A stretch of 56,483 nt of DNA, from NCBI RefSeq assembly GCF_900103865.1, contig NZ_FNII01000020.1:1-56483 (forward strand). Direction: 5' to 3'. Positions 9,952 to 18,841 of this stretch are shown in pieces. The DNA is from Vreelandella arcis (lineage in GTDB: Bacteria > Pseudomonadota > Gammaproteobacteria > Pseudomonadales > Halomonadaceae). The notes beneath the pieces were generated by a model that saw only the letters and a list, made by a program, of their open reading frames with translations, had not been told where the DNA came from and made no database searches. A program made the position numbers and the translations under genes. Numbering within the stretch: the first letter of the stretch is position 1; each line of letters opens with the position of its first letter.

Positions 9952-12642
9952 ATGCCACAACCTGTTATTCCGCTATCGGCCGATTTGGCGAAAAAGTATC
10001 GCCAACAGCGCCATGGCGCCCTGACGCTTTACGGGGTGGCAATGCTGCTGTGGCTGAGTATTTTTGCGTGGCTACTTTACGAGCAATATCGCCAAGAAAT
10101 TCATAGCCTTGAAACACGCAACGCCGCCAGAGCCGATGTCGTCACCGAGTGGACGCAGGGCGTTTTCGCGCAAAGTGGCCAGGCATTATTGGGCATTGCC
10201 GAGCTGGTCGAGCTCCAGGGGATGCCGGCGCAAGGGGAACCCCGGGTGCTCCAAGATGCGTTACGCAATCGAAGTCGCTACGTCGATTGGATCAATGATA
10301 TTGGGGTTATTGATGCCGAAGGGATTATTCAAGCCAGCGCGCTTAACACGGGACAGGTGGGGCGCGACTTGAGCGGCAGCTCCTTTTTTCAAGTGTTTCG
10401 CGACCAGGAGGATCGTACTGAACTGGTCACGCCACTTTACTCTACCTCCAATGACGATGATTACTACCTCTATCAAGCACGACGCTTAACCCGTGACAAC
10501 GGTGATTTCAACGGCATCGTAGTGGCCAGTATTTCCCCTGCGGTGTTTGAACGCGCTTTACAGCGCTTAGGCTTGTCCGATGGTGAAAGCATTGCCCTGG
10601 TAGACGGCGAGTTAAAGTTGATCGCTCGGTTACCCGCGTTAGACGACCCCATAACGACGGGATGGCAGGTCGACAGCCCGGAAACCCTGGCGATGATTGA
10701 GCAGGGAGCCGAGAAGTGGTCGCTGCAACTAATCTCACCGCTGGATAAACGCAAGCGGATGTTTCACATGCAGTGGATTGAAGAGTTGCCGCTGCTAGTG
10801 GTGGTCGGCGAGGATCTTCAGCTTCAGTTGGCCGGTTGGCGGCAGCGAGCTGGAGTCCTCGCAGGGTTCATGTTGTTAATTGCCTTACTGGGTGCTTGGG
10901 GTGTGCGTCACTACCTGAATCGGCTGCGTTTTGAGCACCGTTTGCATCAAGGTGAAGCCGAACTACGTATTTCTGCCACGGCATTTCAAACCCACTTAGG
11001 CATGCTGATTGCCGATGCGCAGGGGCGCATTTTGAAGGTCAACGAGACCTTCACGCGGATTACCGGTTACAGCGAAGCCGACGTTGTCGGGAAAAGTACA
11101 CGCATGCTCAACTCCGGCCGCCACGAGGCAGCGTTTTACCGCAAAATATGGCGGCGGGTGCAATCAACCGGCAGTTGGGAAGGCGAAATTTGGAACCGGC
11201 GCAAAAACGGCGATGTGTTTCCTGAATGGTTGACCATCAGTGCCGTCTACGATCCTCAAGGTACATTGACCCACTACGTGGCGACGATGAGCGATATTAG
11301 TGAGCGTAAAGCAGCAGAACAGGAAATTCACCAGTTGGCGTTTTACGATCCACTGACCGGGCTTGCCAATCGACGACTATTTTTGGATCGCATGGAGGCG
11401 ACACTCAAAGAGGTCACTCGTCATGGCCGCTTTGGCGCTTTGCTGTTTATCGATATTGATAATTTTAAACAAATTAACGATACCTTGGGCCACTATGTCG
11501 GCGACCAATTGCTGCAGCATTTGGGCCGTTTGATGGGGCAAATGCTACGCGAAACCGATACCCTGGCGCGTTTGGGGAGCGATGAATTTGCCGTGCTGAT
11601 TGGTGGGATGGGCAAAAGTCGTGAGCATACCGCCGAGCTTGCCGAGAACATCGCGCAAAAACTACAAGATGTGATTCAACAGCCGATTACCATTGAAGAC
11701 AACCTCCTTAGCGTGACCGCCAGTATTGGGCTTACCGTGGTGAGCGATTATGCAAGCTCGGTAGACGACTATTTACAGCAGGCAGACATGGCGCTTTTCC
11801 AGGCCAAAAGCAGCGGTCGAAGTGCATTGAGCTTTTTCGATCCCACCATGCAAGCTGAGCTATTGGCGAGGGTGCGCTTGGAAAACGAGCTGCGTCAGGC
11901 GCTGGCCAATGAGGAGTGGCGACTTCACTATCAACCTCAGGTCGACCAGGACGGCCGTTGCATCGGCGTCGAGGCGCTTCTGCGCTGGGAGCACCCCGAG
12001 CGCGGATTGGTGACGCCGGACGTTTTTATTCATTTGCTTGAATCGACCGAATTGATTAACCCGGTCGGCGATTGGGTATTGGAGACTGCCTGCCGGCAAC
12101 TGGCTCAATGGGCCCGTCAACCTGCGTTTGCCAAGCTAAGCGTGGCGGTTAACGTCAGCGCGCTTCAGTTCCGGCAGGTGGACTTTGTCGGCAAAGTGGA
12201 GGCCATATTGCAGCGAACGGGCGCGCCGTGCCACAAGCTCAAGCTGGAAGTGACCGAGTCGTTATTTGTCGAAGCGCGCGATGATGCCCGTGAAAAAATG
12301 CTGCGCCTTAAACAGCATGGGGTGCGTTTTGCGCTGGACGATTATGGCACCGGCTATTCATCGCTGGCGTATTTAGCCCACTTGCCCCTCGATCAATTAA
12401 AAATCGACAAGTCCTTTGTGCAGCAGGTGATTGAAAGTAAGGCGAATGCGGCGATTGTGGAAAGTACCATTGCGCTGGCGAAAAGCCTATCGCTTGAGGT
12501 GATCGCCGAGGGGGTGGCGAGCGATGCGCAGCAGACTTGGCTGTTATCCCACGGTTGCCGAACGTATCAAGGTCATCGATATGGTCAGCCAATGCCGTTA
12601 GCCGCGCTGGAGACGCAGCTAACGACCGAGCATGCGTCTTAA
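9952..12642 (+). CDS. Membrane sensor with PAS, degenerate GGDEF and EAL domains
   Basis: This 896-residue cyclic-di-GMP protein is anchored in the inner membrane. A TM segment at about 24-44 and another near 292-312 enclose a periplasmic sensor that looks like a Cache domain. A PAS domain (about 330-450), GGDEF domain (455-615) and EAL domain (630-885) follow. The synthase motif reads GSDEF (542-546) instead of GGDEF, while the inhibitory RxxD site (RETD) sits five residues before it. The EAL domain keeps EALLRW (674), DDYGTGYSS, the lysine of LKIDKSF and the glutamate of IAEGV, so it should hydrolyse c-di-GMP. The most likely net activity is phosphodiesterase, with the GGDEF domain as a regulator. 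The stop shares the bases TTAA with the stop of the convergent GTPase gene. Confidence 0.9.
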   Translation: MPQPVIPLSADLAKKYRQQRHGALTLYGVAMLLWLSIFAWLLYEQYRQEIHSLETRNAARADVVTEWTQGVFAQSGQALLGIAELVELQGMPAQGEPRVLQDALRNRSRYVDWINDIGVIDAEGIIQASALNTGQVGRDLSGSSFFQVFRDQEDRTELVTPLYSTSNDDDYYLYQARRLTRDNGDFNGIVVASISPAVFERALQRLGLSDGESIALVDGELKLIARLPALDDPITTGWQVDSPETLAMIEQGAEKWSLQLISPLDKRKRMFHMQWIEELPLLVVVGEDLQLQLAGWRQRAGVLAGFMLLIALLGAWGVRHYLNRLRFEHRLHQGEAELRISATAFQTHLGMLIADAQGRILKVNETFTRITGYSEADVVGKSTRMLNSGRHEAAFYRKIWRRVQSTGSWEGEIWNRRKNGDVFPEWLTISAVYDPQGTLTHYVATMSDISERKAAEQEIHQLAFYDPLTGLANRRLFLDRMEATLKEVTRHGRFGALLFIDIDNFKQINDTLGHYVGDQLLQHLGRLMGQMLRETDTLARLGSDEFAVLIGGMGKSREHTAELAENIAQKLQDVIQQPITIEDNLLSVTASIGLTVVSDYASSVDDYLQQADMALFQAKSSGRSALSFFDPTMQAELLARVRLENELRQALANEEWRLHYQPQVDQDGRCIGVEALLRWEHPERGLVTPDVFIHLLESTELINPVGDWVLETACRQLAQWARQPAFAKLSVAVNVSALQFRQVDFVGKVEAILQRTGAPCHKLKLEVTESLFVEARDDAREKMLRLKQHGVRFALDDYGTGYSSLAYLAHLPLDQLKIDKSFVQQVIESKANAAIVESTIALAKSLSLEVIAEGVASDAQQTWLLSHGCRTYQGHRYGQPMPLAALETQLTTEHAS

Positions 12643-13658
12643 GCCGTCAATGTACGCGCCAATGCGGCCTTTAGGTCGGCAGCGTCAGGCAAGCGCGGTG
12701 CTGATGACGCGGGGGCAATGACCTCTACGCGAGAGTCTTGTCGCCAGGAGGCGGACGCGACGCTTAGGCTGCCGCTCGCTCGGTTGAGCTGCCGCCAGCC
12801 GCTATCGGTATGAAACACGCCCTTAACGCGGACGTCCGCGGGCAATTCACCGAGGTAAGCCGCTAAGCGATCTAGGTCGAAACAATCACTTGGGTGCCAG
12901 CGCAGACCGATGCTGGTGTACCCCAGCGAGGTGCCCGTTTCGCACTGCGGGGTGCCCGGTGAAGGCGGCGCGTCGAAGAAGCTGCCCTCTAAACTGGGTG
13001 AAGCGGAAAGCGGTTGATGCGTCGCCGGGGTAGTCACACTGCCTTGGGCGTTTCCGCCGTCGAGTACACGTGCAAGCGGCAGCTCGCCATTGTTGGCCTC
13101 GTGAACCCATTTGCGCGGTGGCCAGCGCTCCGCGACGAAGGCACGCGCTGCGCTGAGTTGCTCAGCGGTGCTCTGGTCGCGCATGGTCAAGGCGACAGCG
13201 TCGGCGATGTCCAATTGGTCGCGGAAGGTCTCGTGGGACAGAACGCGAGGGTCATCCAGGCGGCGCGGATCTAGCGTGGCAATAATATCGCGCACCTCGA
13301 CGGCCCCTTGAAACGCCTCGCCGCGAAGAAGATCCACCAAGCCGGCTGGATGGCCAAGGCCGGAAGGTTCAATAATCACGCGGTCAGGTTGAGTACGCGC
13401 CAGAAGATTCACCAGGGCGGCCTGCAGCACAAAAGCAAGCTGGCAGCACAAGCAGCCGCCCGGCAAGCCTTTTATGACCACGTCATCGCGGGTTTCAAAC
13501 ATCGCTTGGTCGATACCGATCTGGCCAAATTCATTGACCAGGATCGCCCATTTTTCATCCACAGGCTTTTGTTCAATCAGGCTGTGGATAAGCGTGGTTT
13601 TGCCGCTTCCCAAGAAGCCTGTAATGATATGTACCGGTACGTTGGAAAGAGCTGCCAC
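12639..13658 (-). CDS. CobW/COG0523-type metal-chaperone GTPase
   Basis: A P-loop GTPase of 339 residues in the G3E family, whose members help insert or supply metals such as zinc or cobalt. The GFLGSGKTT loop is at 13-21, the family GGCLCC metal-binding motif follows at about residue 67, and EPSGLGHP replaces the usual ESTG-type motif. A C-terminal CobW_C domain is present, with a low-complexity linker rich in Ser, Pro and His between. The start is GTG at 13658, two bases after the moaA stop, so it belongs to the fdhD-mobA-moeA-moaA operon. A metal role for molybdenum cofactor or formate dehydrogenase maturation is possible but not shown; the metal cannot be named from sequence. Confidence 0.85.
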   Translation of the reverse strand: MAALSNVPVHIITGFLGSGKTTLIHSLIEQKPVDEKWAILVNEFGQIGIDQAMFETRDDVVIKGLPGGCLCCQLAFVLQAALVNLLARTQPDRVIIEPSGLGHPAGLVDLLRGEAFQGAVEVRDIIATLDPRRLDDPRVLSHETFRDQLDIADAVALTMRDQSTAEQLSAARAFVAERWPPRKWVHEANNGELPLARVLDGGNAQGSVTTPATHQPLSASPSLEGSFFDAPPSPGTPQCETGTSLGYTSIGLRWHPSDCFDLDRLAAYLGELPADVRVKGVFHTDSGWRQLNRASGSLSVASASWRQDSRVEVIAPASSAPRLPDAADLKAALARTLTA

Positions 13659-13660
13659 GC

Positions 13661-14653
13661 TTAGCCGCCGGTCATGTTCATAAAGCGCACGACCTGGACA
13701 TCGCCGTCGGTGGTGAAGTGGTGGCGCTCGGGTTTAAGCGGCAAGGCATTGATAATCGCGTCTTTCAGCGCTTGCATATTGCCGGGATGACGGCGCAGCA
13801 CGGCACGCAGGTCTACCGAATGCTCGTTGCCGAGGCAGAGCAGCAAGCGTCCTTCGACGGTCACGCGCACGCGATTACAGGTATCGCAGAAGTTATGGCT
13901 ATGCGGTGATATAAAGCCGATACGGCTGTTGCTGTCGGCCATCCGGAAGTAGCGCGAAGGGCCAGGCGTCGTTTCCGGGGTGGCGATCAGCGGATAGCGG
14001 GTTTCAATCAGCGCCTGAACATCGTCGCTGGAATAGAAGGTTTCCGCGCGGGAGTGATCCGACACATCGCCTAAGGGCATTTCTTCGATGAAGCTAATGT
14101 CGATTCCTTCACGACGGGCAAAGTCGACCAAATCCAGCACTTCATCGTCGTTACGGCCCTTCAAAATAACCGCATTGAGCTTGATGCGCTCAAAGCCCGC
14201 TTCCTTAGCGGCGTGAATACCGTCGATGACTTTATCCAGGTCACCGGTGCGGGTGAGCTGTTTGAAGCGTTCCGGATCAAGCGAATCCAGGCTGATATTG
14301 AGACGCCGCATCCCGCCCGCGTAGAGTTGCTTGGCGTGTTTGCGCAGGCTGGCCCCATTGGTCGTCATGGTGAAGTCAGTTAGCCCAGGCATTGAGCCGA
14401 TTTCATCAACGAGCTGGTTAATATCTCGACGCACTAAGGGCTCGCCGCCGGTCAGGCGGATTTTTTCAACGCCGAGCTCGGTGAAGGCGCGAGCGACCAT
14501 GGCCAACTCTTCCAACGTGAGAACCTGAGCACGAGGCAGGAAGGTCATTTCCTCGCTCATGCAATATACACAGCGGAAGTCGCAGCGGTCGGTTACCGAG
14601 ATACGCACATAGCTGATGCGGCGGCCAAAGTTATCAATTAATTGCTCGGTCAT
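13661..14653 (-). CDS. moaA: GTP 3',8-cyclase MoaA
   Basis: A radical SAM enzyme that makes the first rearranged intermediate of molybdopterin from GTP. The N-terminal CDFRCVYC motif (Cys24, 28, 31 of the 330-residue form) binds the SAM cluster. The C-terminal [18 protein letters not shown] segment binds a second 4Fe-4S cluster, and the protein ends in the activating Gly-Gly. The start at 14653 gives an ATGA overlap with the moeA stop, like the two junctions before it; an in-frame ATG two codons earlier (14659) is equally possible. Confidence 0.95.
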   Translation of the reverse strand: MTEQLIDNFGRRISYVRISVTDRCDFRCVYCMSEEMTFLPRAQVLTLEELAMVARAFTELGVEKIRLTGGEPLVRRDINQLVDEIGSMPGLTDFTMTTNGASLRKHAKQLYAGGMRRLNISLDSLDPERFKQLTRTGDLDKVIDGIHAAKEAGFERIKLNAVILKGRNDDEVLDLVDFARREGIDISFIEEMPLGDVSDHSRAETFYSSDDVQALIETRYPLIATPETTPGPSRYFRMADSNSRIGFISPHSHNFCDTCNRVRVTVEGRLLLCLGNEHSVDLRAVLRRHPGNMQALKDAIINALPLKPERHHFTTDGDVQVVRFMNMTGG

Positions 14654-15897
14654 AGCCATCCCGTTAGTGGTTGTATGCTGACTACCTCGCCTGATTCTAC
14701 GCCGTCTTGGTCGTCGGCGAGCTCAATTAGACAATTGGCCGCCACCATCGAGGTTAATATGCCCGACCCCTGGGAGCCGGTGCTACGCACGTGTAGCTGT
14801 CCCTTTTCATCACTATGGTAGACGCCGCGAATAAAGTCTGTCCGTTGAAAGCGGCTTTTCAATGCCTCATCGGCTATCGCGTTGAGGCGGCGGGGCGGCG
14901 TTACCGGCCGCCCGTGAAGCCGTTGCAATAACGGCACTACAAACTGTAAGAAGGTTACCATGACCGCGACGGGGTTGCCGGGTAGGCCAACGAAAGGTGT
15001 ACGCGTCGTACCCAACCAGCCGCAGGCCATCGGGCGGCCAGGGCGCAAGGCCACGCGCCAAAAGGCGAGTCGTCCCAAACGCTCCAGGGCGTCGCGGGTA
15101 AAGTCGGCATGACCCACGGAGACCCCGCCGCTGGAAATCACCAGATCGCTGTGCGCCGCCGCGTGCGACAATGTGTCCGTCAGCGCGTTAAGATCATCCG
15201 GCAAAATACCTAGGTCGACAACCTCCACCCCGTATTCGATGAGCAGCCCTGTCAATGTAAAGCGATTTGCGTCATAAATGCCGGCGTTGGGTAAGCTGTC
15301 GCCGGGGGCGGTGACCTCATTACCGGTCGAAAAAATGGCCACTTTGGGGCGGTTATAGACGGGTACTTGTGACCATCCCAGCGAGGCTATCAGCCCCAGG
15401 GCGGCAGCGTCTAACCGTGTGCCTTCAGCCAGGGCGACGCTTCCAGCGGCAATGTCTTCTCCCGCTTGGCGCACATTTTGGCCGCTTTTGACGCGCCCGG
15501 GTGAGTCGATCACCACGCTTGCGTCATGCTCGGTGAGTTGCTCGCGCATGATGACCGTATCGGTTCCCGGCGGTAGCGGCGCGCCGGTGGTGATGCGAAC
15601 GCACTGCCCGGCAGCGACACGGCCCTCGAATGCCTGCCCGGCAAAGGCATCGCCTGCCAATGCCCATCTGGTTTGAGAGTCGTTCGTCCAGGCCAAGGCC
15701 ACGCCATCCATCGCGGCGTTGGTATTCTGCGGCACGTTGATGGCGGCCGTGATGGCGTCTGCCAGGCGGCGGCCATGCGCCTCGGCCAGCGCCACCTGCT
15801 CGCTACCCACGGGCCGTTCGACCAGCGTGGCCAGCGCCGTCCGCGCTTCATCCACACTGAGCATCTGCTCGCCGAGCTCAAAGCAGGACAGCGTCAT
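14650..15897 (-). CDS. moeA: Molybdopterin molybdotransferase MoeA (copy 1)
   Basis: MoeA inserts molybdate into adenylylated molybdopterin. The 415-residue protein shows the full domain order: MoeA N-terminal region with [16 protein letters not shown], the middle domain, the MoCF-binding domain with [10 protein letters not shown], and the C-terminal domain. The start at 15897 overlaps the mobA stop by four bases; a longer frame to 16029 runs into mobA and is rejected. A second MoeA is encoded at 27.1 kb; the two differ clearly in sequence, so they are old paralogues and not a recent duplication. Confidence 0.93.
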   Translation of the reverse strand: MTLSCFELGEQMLSVDEARTALATLVERPVGSEQVALAEAHGRRLADAITAAINVPQNTNAAMDGVALAWTNDSQTRWALAGDAFAGQAFEGRVAAGQCVRITTGAPLPPGTDTVIMREQLTEHDASVVIDSPGRVKSGQNVRQAGEDIAAGSVALAEGTRLDAAALGLIASLGWSQVPVYNRPKVAIFSTGNEVTAPGDSLPNAGIYDANRFTLTGLLIEYGVEVVDLGILPDDLNALTDTLSHAAAHSDLVISSGGVSVGHADFTRDALERLGRLAFWRVALRPGRPMACGWLGTTRTPFVGLPGNPVAVMVTFLQFVVPLLQRLHGRPVTPPRRLNAIADEALKSRFQRTDFIRGVYHSDEKGQLHVRSTGSQGSGILTSMVAANCLIELADDQDGVESGEVVSIQPLTGWL

Positions 15898-16505
15898 GGC
15901 GTTTCCGGTTTTATCGTGGGGGTTAAAGCAGCTTCCAGACGGAATTTTTCTTCCTCTGTATTGAGGTTGGCAAAGGCATCCGGACAGTCTGACATATCCA
16001 CCTTGCACCACGCATGGCGCGCATACCAACGGTCGATTTTGCGCTCCCCCTCGGCCAGGGTGGCAGCTAGGTCGTCCGCCAGCGAAGTACGCAGCAAGGC
16101 CACCACCGGATGCAGGCGTTCGCCGTCAAAGGCAACGCCAATATCGTGTTCACCGATGCCCGCGACCATGCGTGATACAAGATCCTTAGGTAGTGCAGGA
16201 GAGTCGCAGGGGGCTACCAGCAGCCAAGGCGTTTTAGCAGCGCGCAGCCCGCTATAAATACCCATCAGCGGCCCCTTGAAGCCACTTTCAGCATCTTCGA
16301 TGACCCGCTCGGCAAATAAGTTATAGGCATCAGCGTTGCGGTTAGCGTTGATCAACAGCTCGGCTACGCGGCCATCGAAACGTTGTGCGACGTGGGCCAC
16401 CAGAGGCAGCCCGGCGAAGGGCTCGAGGCCTTTATCGCGGCCGCCCATGCGGCGGCCCTCGCCGCCGGCGAGAATCATGCCGGTGAGTTCGTGAGAGCGA
16501 ATCAT
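15894..16505 (-). CDS. mobA: Molybdenum cofactor guanylyltransferase MobA
   Basis: MobA attaches GMP to Mo-molybdopterin to give the bis-MGD cofactor that formate dehydrogenases require. The 203-residue protein has the nucleotidyltransferase signature LAGGEGRRMGGRDKGL near the N-terminus and APCDSPALP further on. It overlaps fdhD upstream and moeA downstream by ATGA junctions, so the three are almost certainly translationally coupled. MobB is not seen in the window. Confidence 0.93.
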   Translation of the reverse strand: MIRSHELTGMILAGGEGRRMGGRDKGLEPFAGLPLVAHVAQRFDGRVAELLINANRNADAYNLFAERVIEDAESGFKGPLMGIYSGLRAAKTPWLLVAPCDSPALPKDLVSRMVAGIGEHDIGVAFDGERLHPVVALLRTSLADDLAATLAEGERKIDRWYARHAWCKVDMSDCPDAFANLNTEEEKFRLEAALTPTIKPETP

Positions 16506-17362
16506 GAGCGCGCCTCCTGTGTTGCCGCACGAGCGCGGGGAGGGCGCGGTGGAATGGCATCCAGCGTGAGGCGGCCCTGGGAGTTGATGGCTTGCAAATG
16601 TTTGCCCTTGGCACGGGCGATCAGCATCACGCCAAAGCGCTCGGCTAGTTCGACGCCTTTTTGGGTCACGCCAGAGCGCGAAACCAACACACTAATACCC
16701 ATCTGGGCGACTTTGAGCACCATTTCCGACGTTAACCGCCCAGTCGTATAGAAAATATCGGCATTTGCGCTGTCCGACTGCTGAAGCCACTGGCGGCCCG
16801 CCAATGTATCCACGGCGTTGTGCCGCCCGACATCTTCAACGAAATCCAGCACGTCGTGCTGCTGACATAGCGCACAGCCATGCACCGCCCCGGCGCTGCG
16901 GTAGGTCTCATTATAGGCGTTGAGGTTTTTCAACAGCTGGTAGAGCGTCGCTTGGGTCAGGCGCGTGTCGGGCAGCTCGGTTAGTGCGGTCTGGTCGAGG
17001 AGTTTGCCGAATACCGTACCTTGTCCGCAGCCGGTGGTGACTGTTCGCGTGCTGAGGCGTGCCTCCAGATCGTCGGGCAAGTGGCCGGTGACGACCACAG
17101 CCGCTTCAACCTCCCAATCGACCTGAACGACAGACAGGTCGGCAGCGGCGCGCAGCAGACCCTGGTTGCGCAAGTAGCCAACCACCAGCGCTTCTGGATC
17201 GTCGCCCAGCGTCATGAGCGTGACGATCTCACGCTTGTTGAGATAAACGGTCAAGGCCCGCTCGGCAGCAATGGCCTGCTGGCGGGTATCACCAAATTCG
17301 TCTACCACGTTAATCTCGGTGGTGGCCGGTAAGCGGGCTCGGCTTAGCTCCAGGGCGGACAT
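16502..17362 (-). CDS. fdhD: Formate dehydrogenase accessory sulfurtransferase FdhD
   Basis: FdhD passes sulfur from a cysteine desulfurase to the bis-MGD cofactor and is needed for active formate dehydrogenase. The 286-residue protein has the TTGCGQGT block, the functional CxxC loop (HGCALCQQHD) and the following DVGRHNAVDTLAG motif. It is first in a coupled operon with mobA, moeA, moaA and a CobW-type GTPase, and diverges from the DUF3305/DUF3306 and structural fdh genes, so maturation and structural genes share one intergenic control region. Confidence 0.95.
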   Translation of the reverse strand: MSALELSRARLPATTEINVVDEFGDTRQQAIAAERALTVYLNKREIVTLMTLGDDPEALVVGYLRNQGLLRAAADLSVVQVDWEVEAAVVVTGHLPDDLEARLSTRTVTTGCGQGTVFGKLLDQTALTELPDTRLTQATLYQLLKNLNAYNETYRSAGAVHGCALCQQHDVLDFVEDVGRHNAVDTLAGRQWLQQSDSANADIFYTTGRLTSEMVLKVAQMGISVLVSRSGVTQKGVELAERFGVMLIARAKGKHLQAINSQGRLTLDAIPPRPPRARAATQEARS

Positions 17363-17376
17363 TCACAATCCTCGTC

Positions 17377-17507
17377 GTACTTCAGAAACGTACTTAAAAA
17401 ATACTTGAGTAAAAAGGTCTGAGTTGACGATGATGGCGCTCGAAAGGCTTACTTGTCTACCCGAACCTCTTTCAGAACCTGTTTTTTAGAACCTGTCTTC
17501 CAAGACA
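17377..17507. promoter_or_regulatory. Repeat-rich divergent control region of the fdh locus
   Basis: Between fdhD and the DUF3305 gene I see three TACTT direct repeats (17378, 17391 and 17402 on), three GAACCT direct repeats (17463, 17475, 17489) spaced 12 and 14 bases, and a perfect palindrome TGTCTTCCAAGACA (17494-17507) just before the DUF3305 ribosome site. These spacings suggest binding of a regulator on one face of the helix or translation control, but no known site was recognised. Confidence 0.4.
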
Positions 17508-17526
17508 AGGCATAAGGGCTAATGTG

Positions 17527-17967
17527 ATGACCGATAATCTACGCCCACTAAGCATGACACTGGTCGCCGAGACCAAGCGGGTAAACCGTTTTAGCGAAAC
17601 GCAGTGGCGCATTGATGACCTGACACTAGGTGAGCAGGGCCCGCATGTGCTTTTTCTTCAGCTCTATATGACCGAGCGTGCGGCATATCGATTTAACCTC
17701 ACGTCCTCTACCCCCCGCCTCTTTGTGCGCGCTGGGTTTACCGGGCAAGCCCCCGAGCCCGCCGCTATTACTGCAAGCCAGGACGTAGCGGCTGGGTGGA
17801 TGGATGGAGAGCAGCAGGTGTTAGAGGTGGCGATGCCGATGGCCATTCAGATATGGATCGAAAGCTATTTGGCCCGCCACGGCGAAGCACCCATGGAAAT
17901 TCGTAAGAAGAAAAACAAAGGGGCCGGGCGAGCTAAAGAAACGCCCACCCAGGAGAAACCGCAATGA
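17527..17967 (+). CDS. DUF3305 domain protein of the fdh locus
   Basis: A 146-residue cytoplasmic protein of the DUF3305 family, whose members occur next to molybdenum formate dehydrogenases; no molecular function is known to me. It has no membrane segment or cysteine motif. The C-terminus is rich in lysine (IRKKKNKGAGRAKE). The ATG at 17527 has AAGGG eight bases upstream; a GTG one codon earlier is the alternative. It overlaps the DUF3306 gene by ATGA, so the two products are likely made in equal amounts and may form a complex. Confidence 0.85.
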   Translation: MTDNLRPLSMTLVAETKRVNRFSETQWRIDDLTLGEQGPHVLFLQLYMTERAAYRFNLTSSTPRLFVRAGFTGQAPEPAAITASQDVAAGWMDGEQQVLEVAMPMAIQIWIESYLARHGEAPMEIRKKKNKGAGRAKETPTQEKPQ

Positions 17968-18593
17968 GTCGATTAGAACGCTGGTCGCGTATTAAACGGG
18001 GAATCGAGCCGGAAGATCCTGCTCCTGAGCCTGAGCCTGATAAGCAACTGCATAATGACACCGCCGCGGATCCTGGAGTAGCGGATTCACAGCCTCTGGA
18101 TGAAGCGCCGGAAAAGCATGAGTCAGAAACAGCTGATGACTCAGAGGAGCGGGCCAGCGCACCGCCACCGCCTGGTAGCTTAGACGCGACCCTCCCCGAC
18201 CCCGAAACGCTGGAGGCGGGCAGTGATTTTAGTGGCTATATGGTGTCCGGCGTGAGTTCAACCTTGCGACGTCGGGCGTTGAAGCGACTCTGGGCGACCG
18301 GTAACTATAACGTCCGCGATGGCTTGGATGACTACGACCTGGATTATCGTCAGCAGCTAAAGCCAATGGCATCGGAGCTGGCGGGCAAGCTGCGTCAGTG
18401 GGTCAAAAAAGCCGATGAGACCCTGGAGCAAAATGCTGACGAGCCCCCGGCAAGTGAACAAACAGCCCTCTCGACAGCAAAAAACGCTACCCAGCATCCA
18501 GAGTCTGACGATGAAGTGACTGCGACACAGCTTGAGAATGGACAGAAGACCGTTCAAGACGACCAGTCTGATAGTTCTAAGACCAAAGCATAA
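17964..18593 (+). CDS. DUF3306 domain protein of the fdh locus
   Basis: A 209-residue protein opening with SRLERWSRIKRG, the hallmark of DUF3306. A long acidic, proline-rich stretch (about 18-75) that looks disordered follows, then the conserved core with LRRRALKRLWATGNYNVRDGLDDYD (cited by position, near 95-120), then another acidic tail. It overlaps the DUF3305 gene by four bases. Its role is unknown; the constant pairing with formate dehydrogenase suggests an assembly or regulatory function. The acidic tails are longer than needed for the domain and may reflect a salt-loving host. Confidence 0.83.
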   Translation: MSRLERWSRIKRGIEPEDPAPEPEPDKQLHNDTAADPGVADSQPLDEAPEKHESETADDSEERASAPPPPGSLDATLPDPETLEAGSDFSGYMVSGVSSTLRRRALKRLWATGNYNVRDGLDDYDLDYRQQLKPMASELAGKLRQWVKKADETLEQNADEPPASEQTALSTAKNATQHPESDDEVTATQLENGQKTVQDDQSDSSKTKA

Positions 18594-18752
18594 AAAAAGA
18601 CGTTAGTGGATTGGAAACAATACGTTGTAGTAAATGTGGAATAACAGCGTTGAAAGTGTGGGGCTTAAAAGCCTTGGCAAAGCCCACCCAGTCGCCATAG
18701 GCTTGTACAAGGAAGCAACAAGACGATCAAAGAGGACTGATCAGCTGGCTAG

Positions 18753-18769
18753 TGCTATATATTGGTGCA
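18753..18769 (+). promoter_or_regulatory. NtrC-like sequence upstream of the polyferredoxin gene
   Basis: TGCTATATATTGGTGCA matches the NtrC consensus at most positions (perfect TTGGTGCA right half). It lies about 75 bases before the 4Fe-4S gene. I found no correctly spaced -24/-12 element downstream, so it may be chance or may bind another regulator. Nothing else in the 18594-18841 gap was recognised. Confidence 0.25.
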
Positions 18770-18841
18770 GCCGTTATGCCATAATGGTAAAAAAATACGA
18801 TTAATCATAATAAAAAAATGATCCTCTGACCGTGAGAATGC

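Noticed and set aside
15898..16029. A longer start for moeA copy 1
   Set aside because: It would overlap mobA by 136 bases and adds residues not seen in MoeA; the ATG at 15897 forms an ATGA junction.
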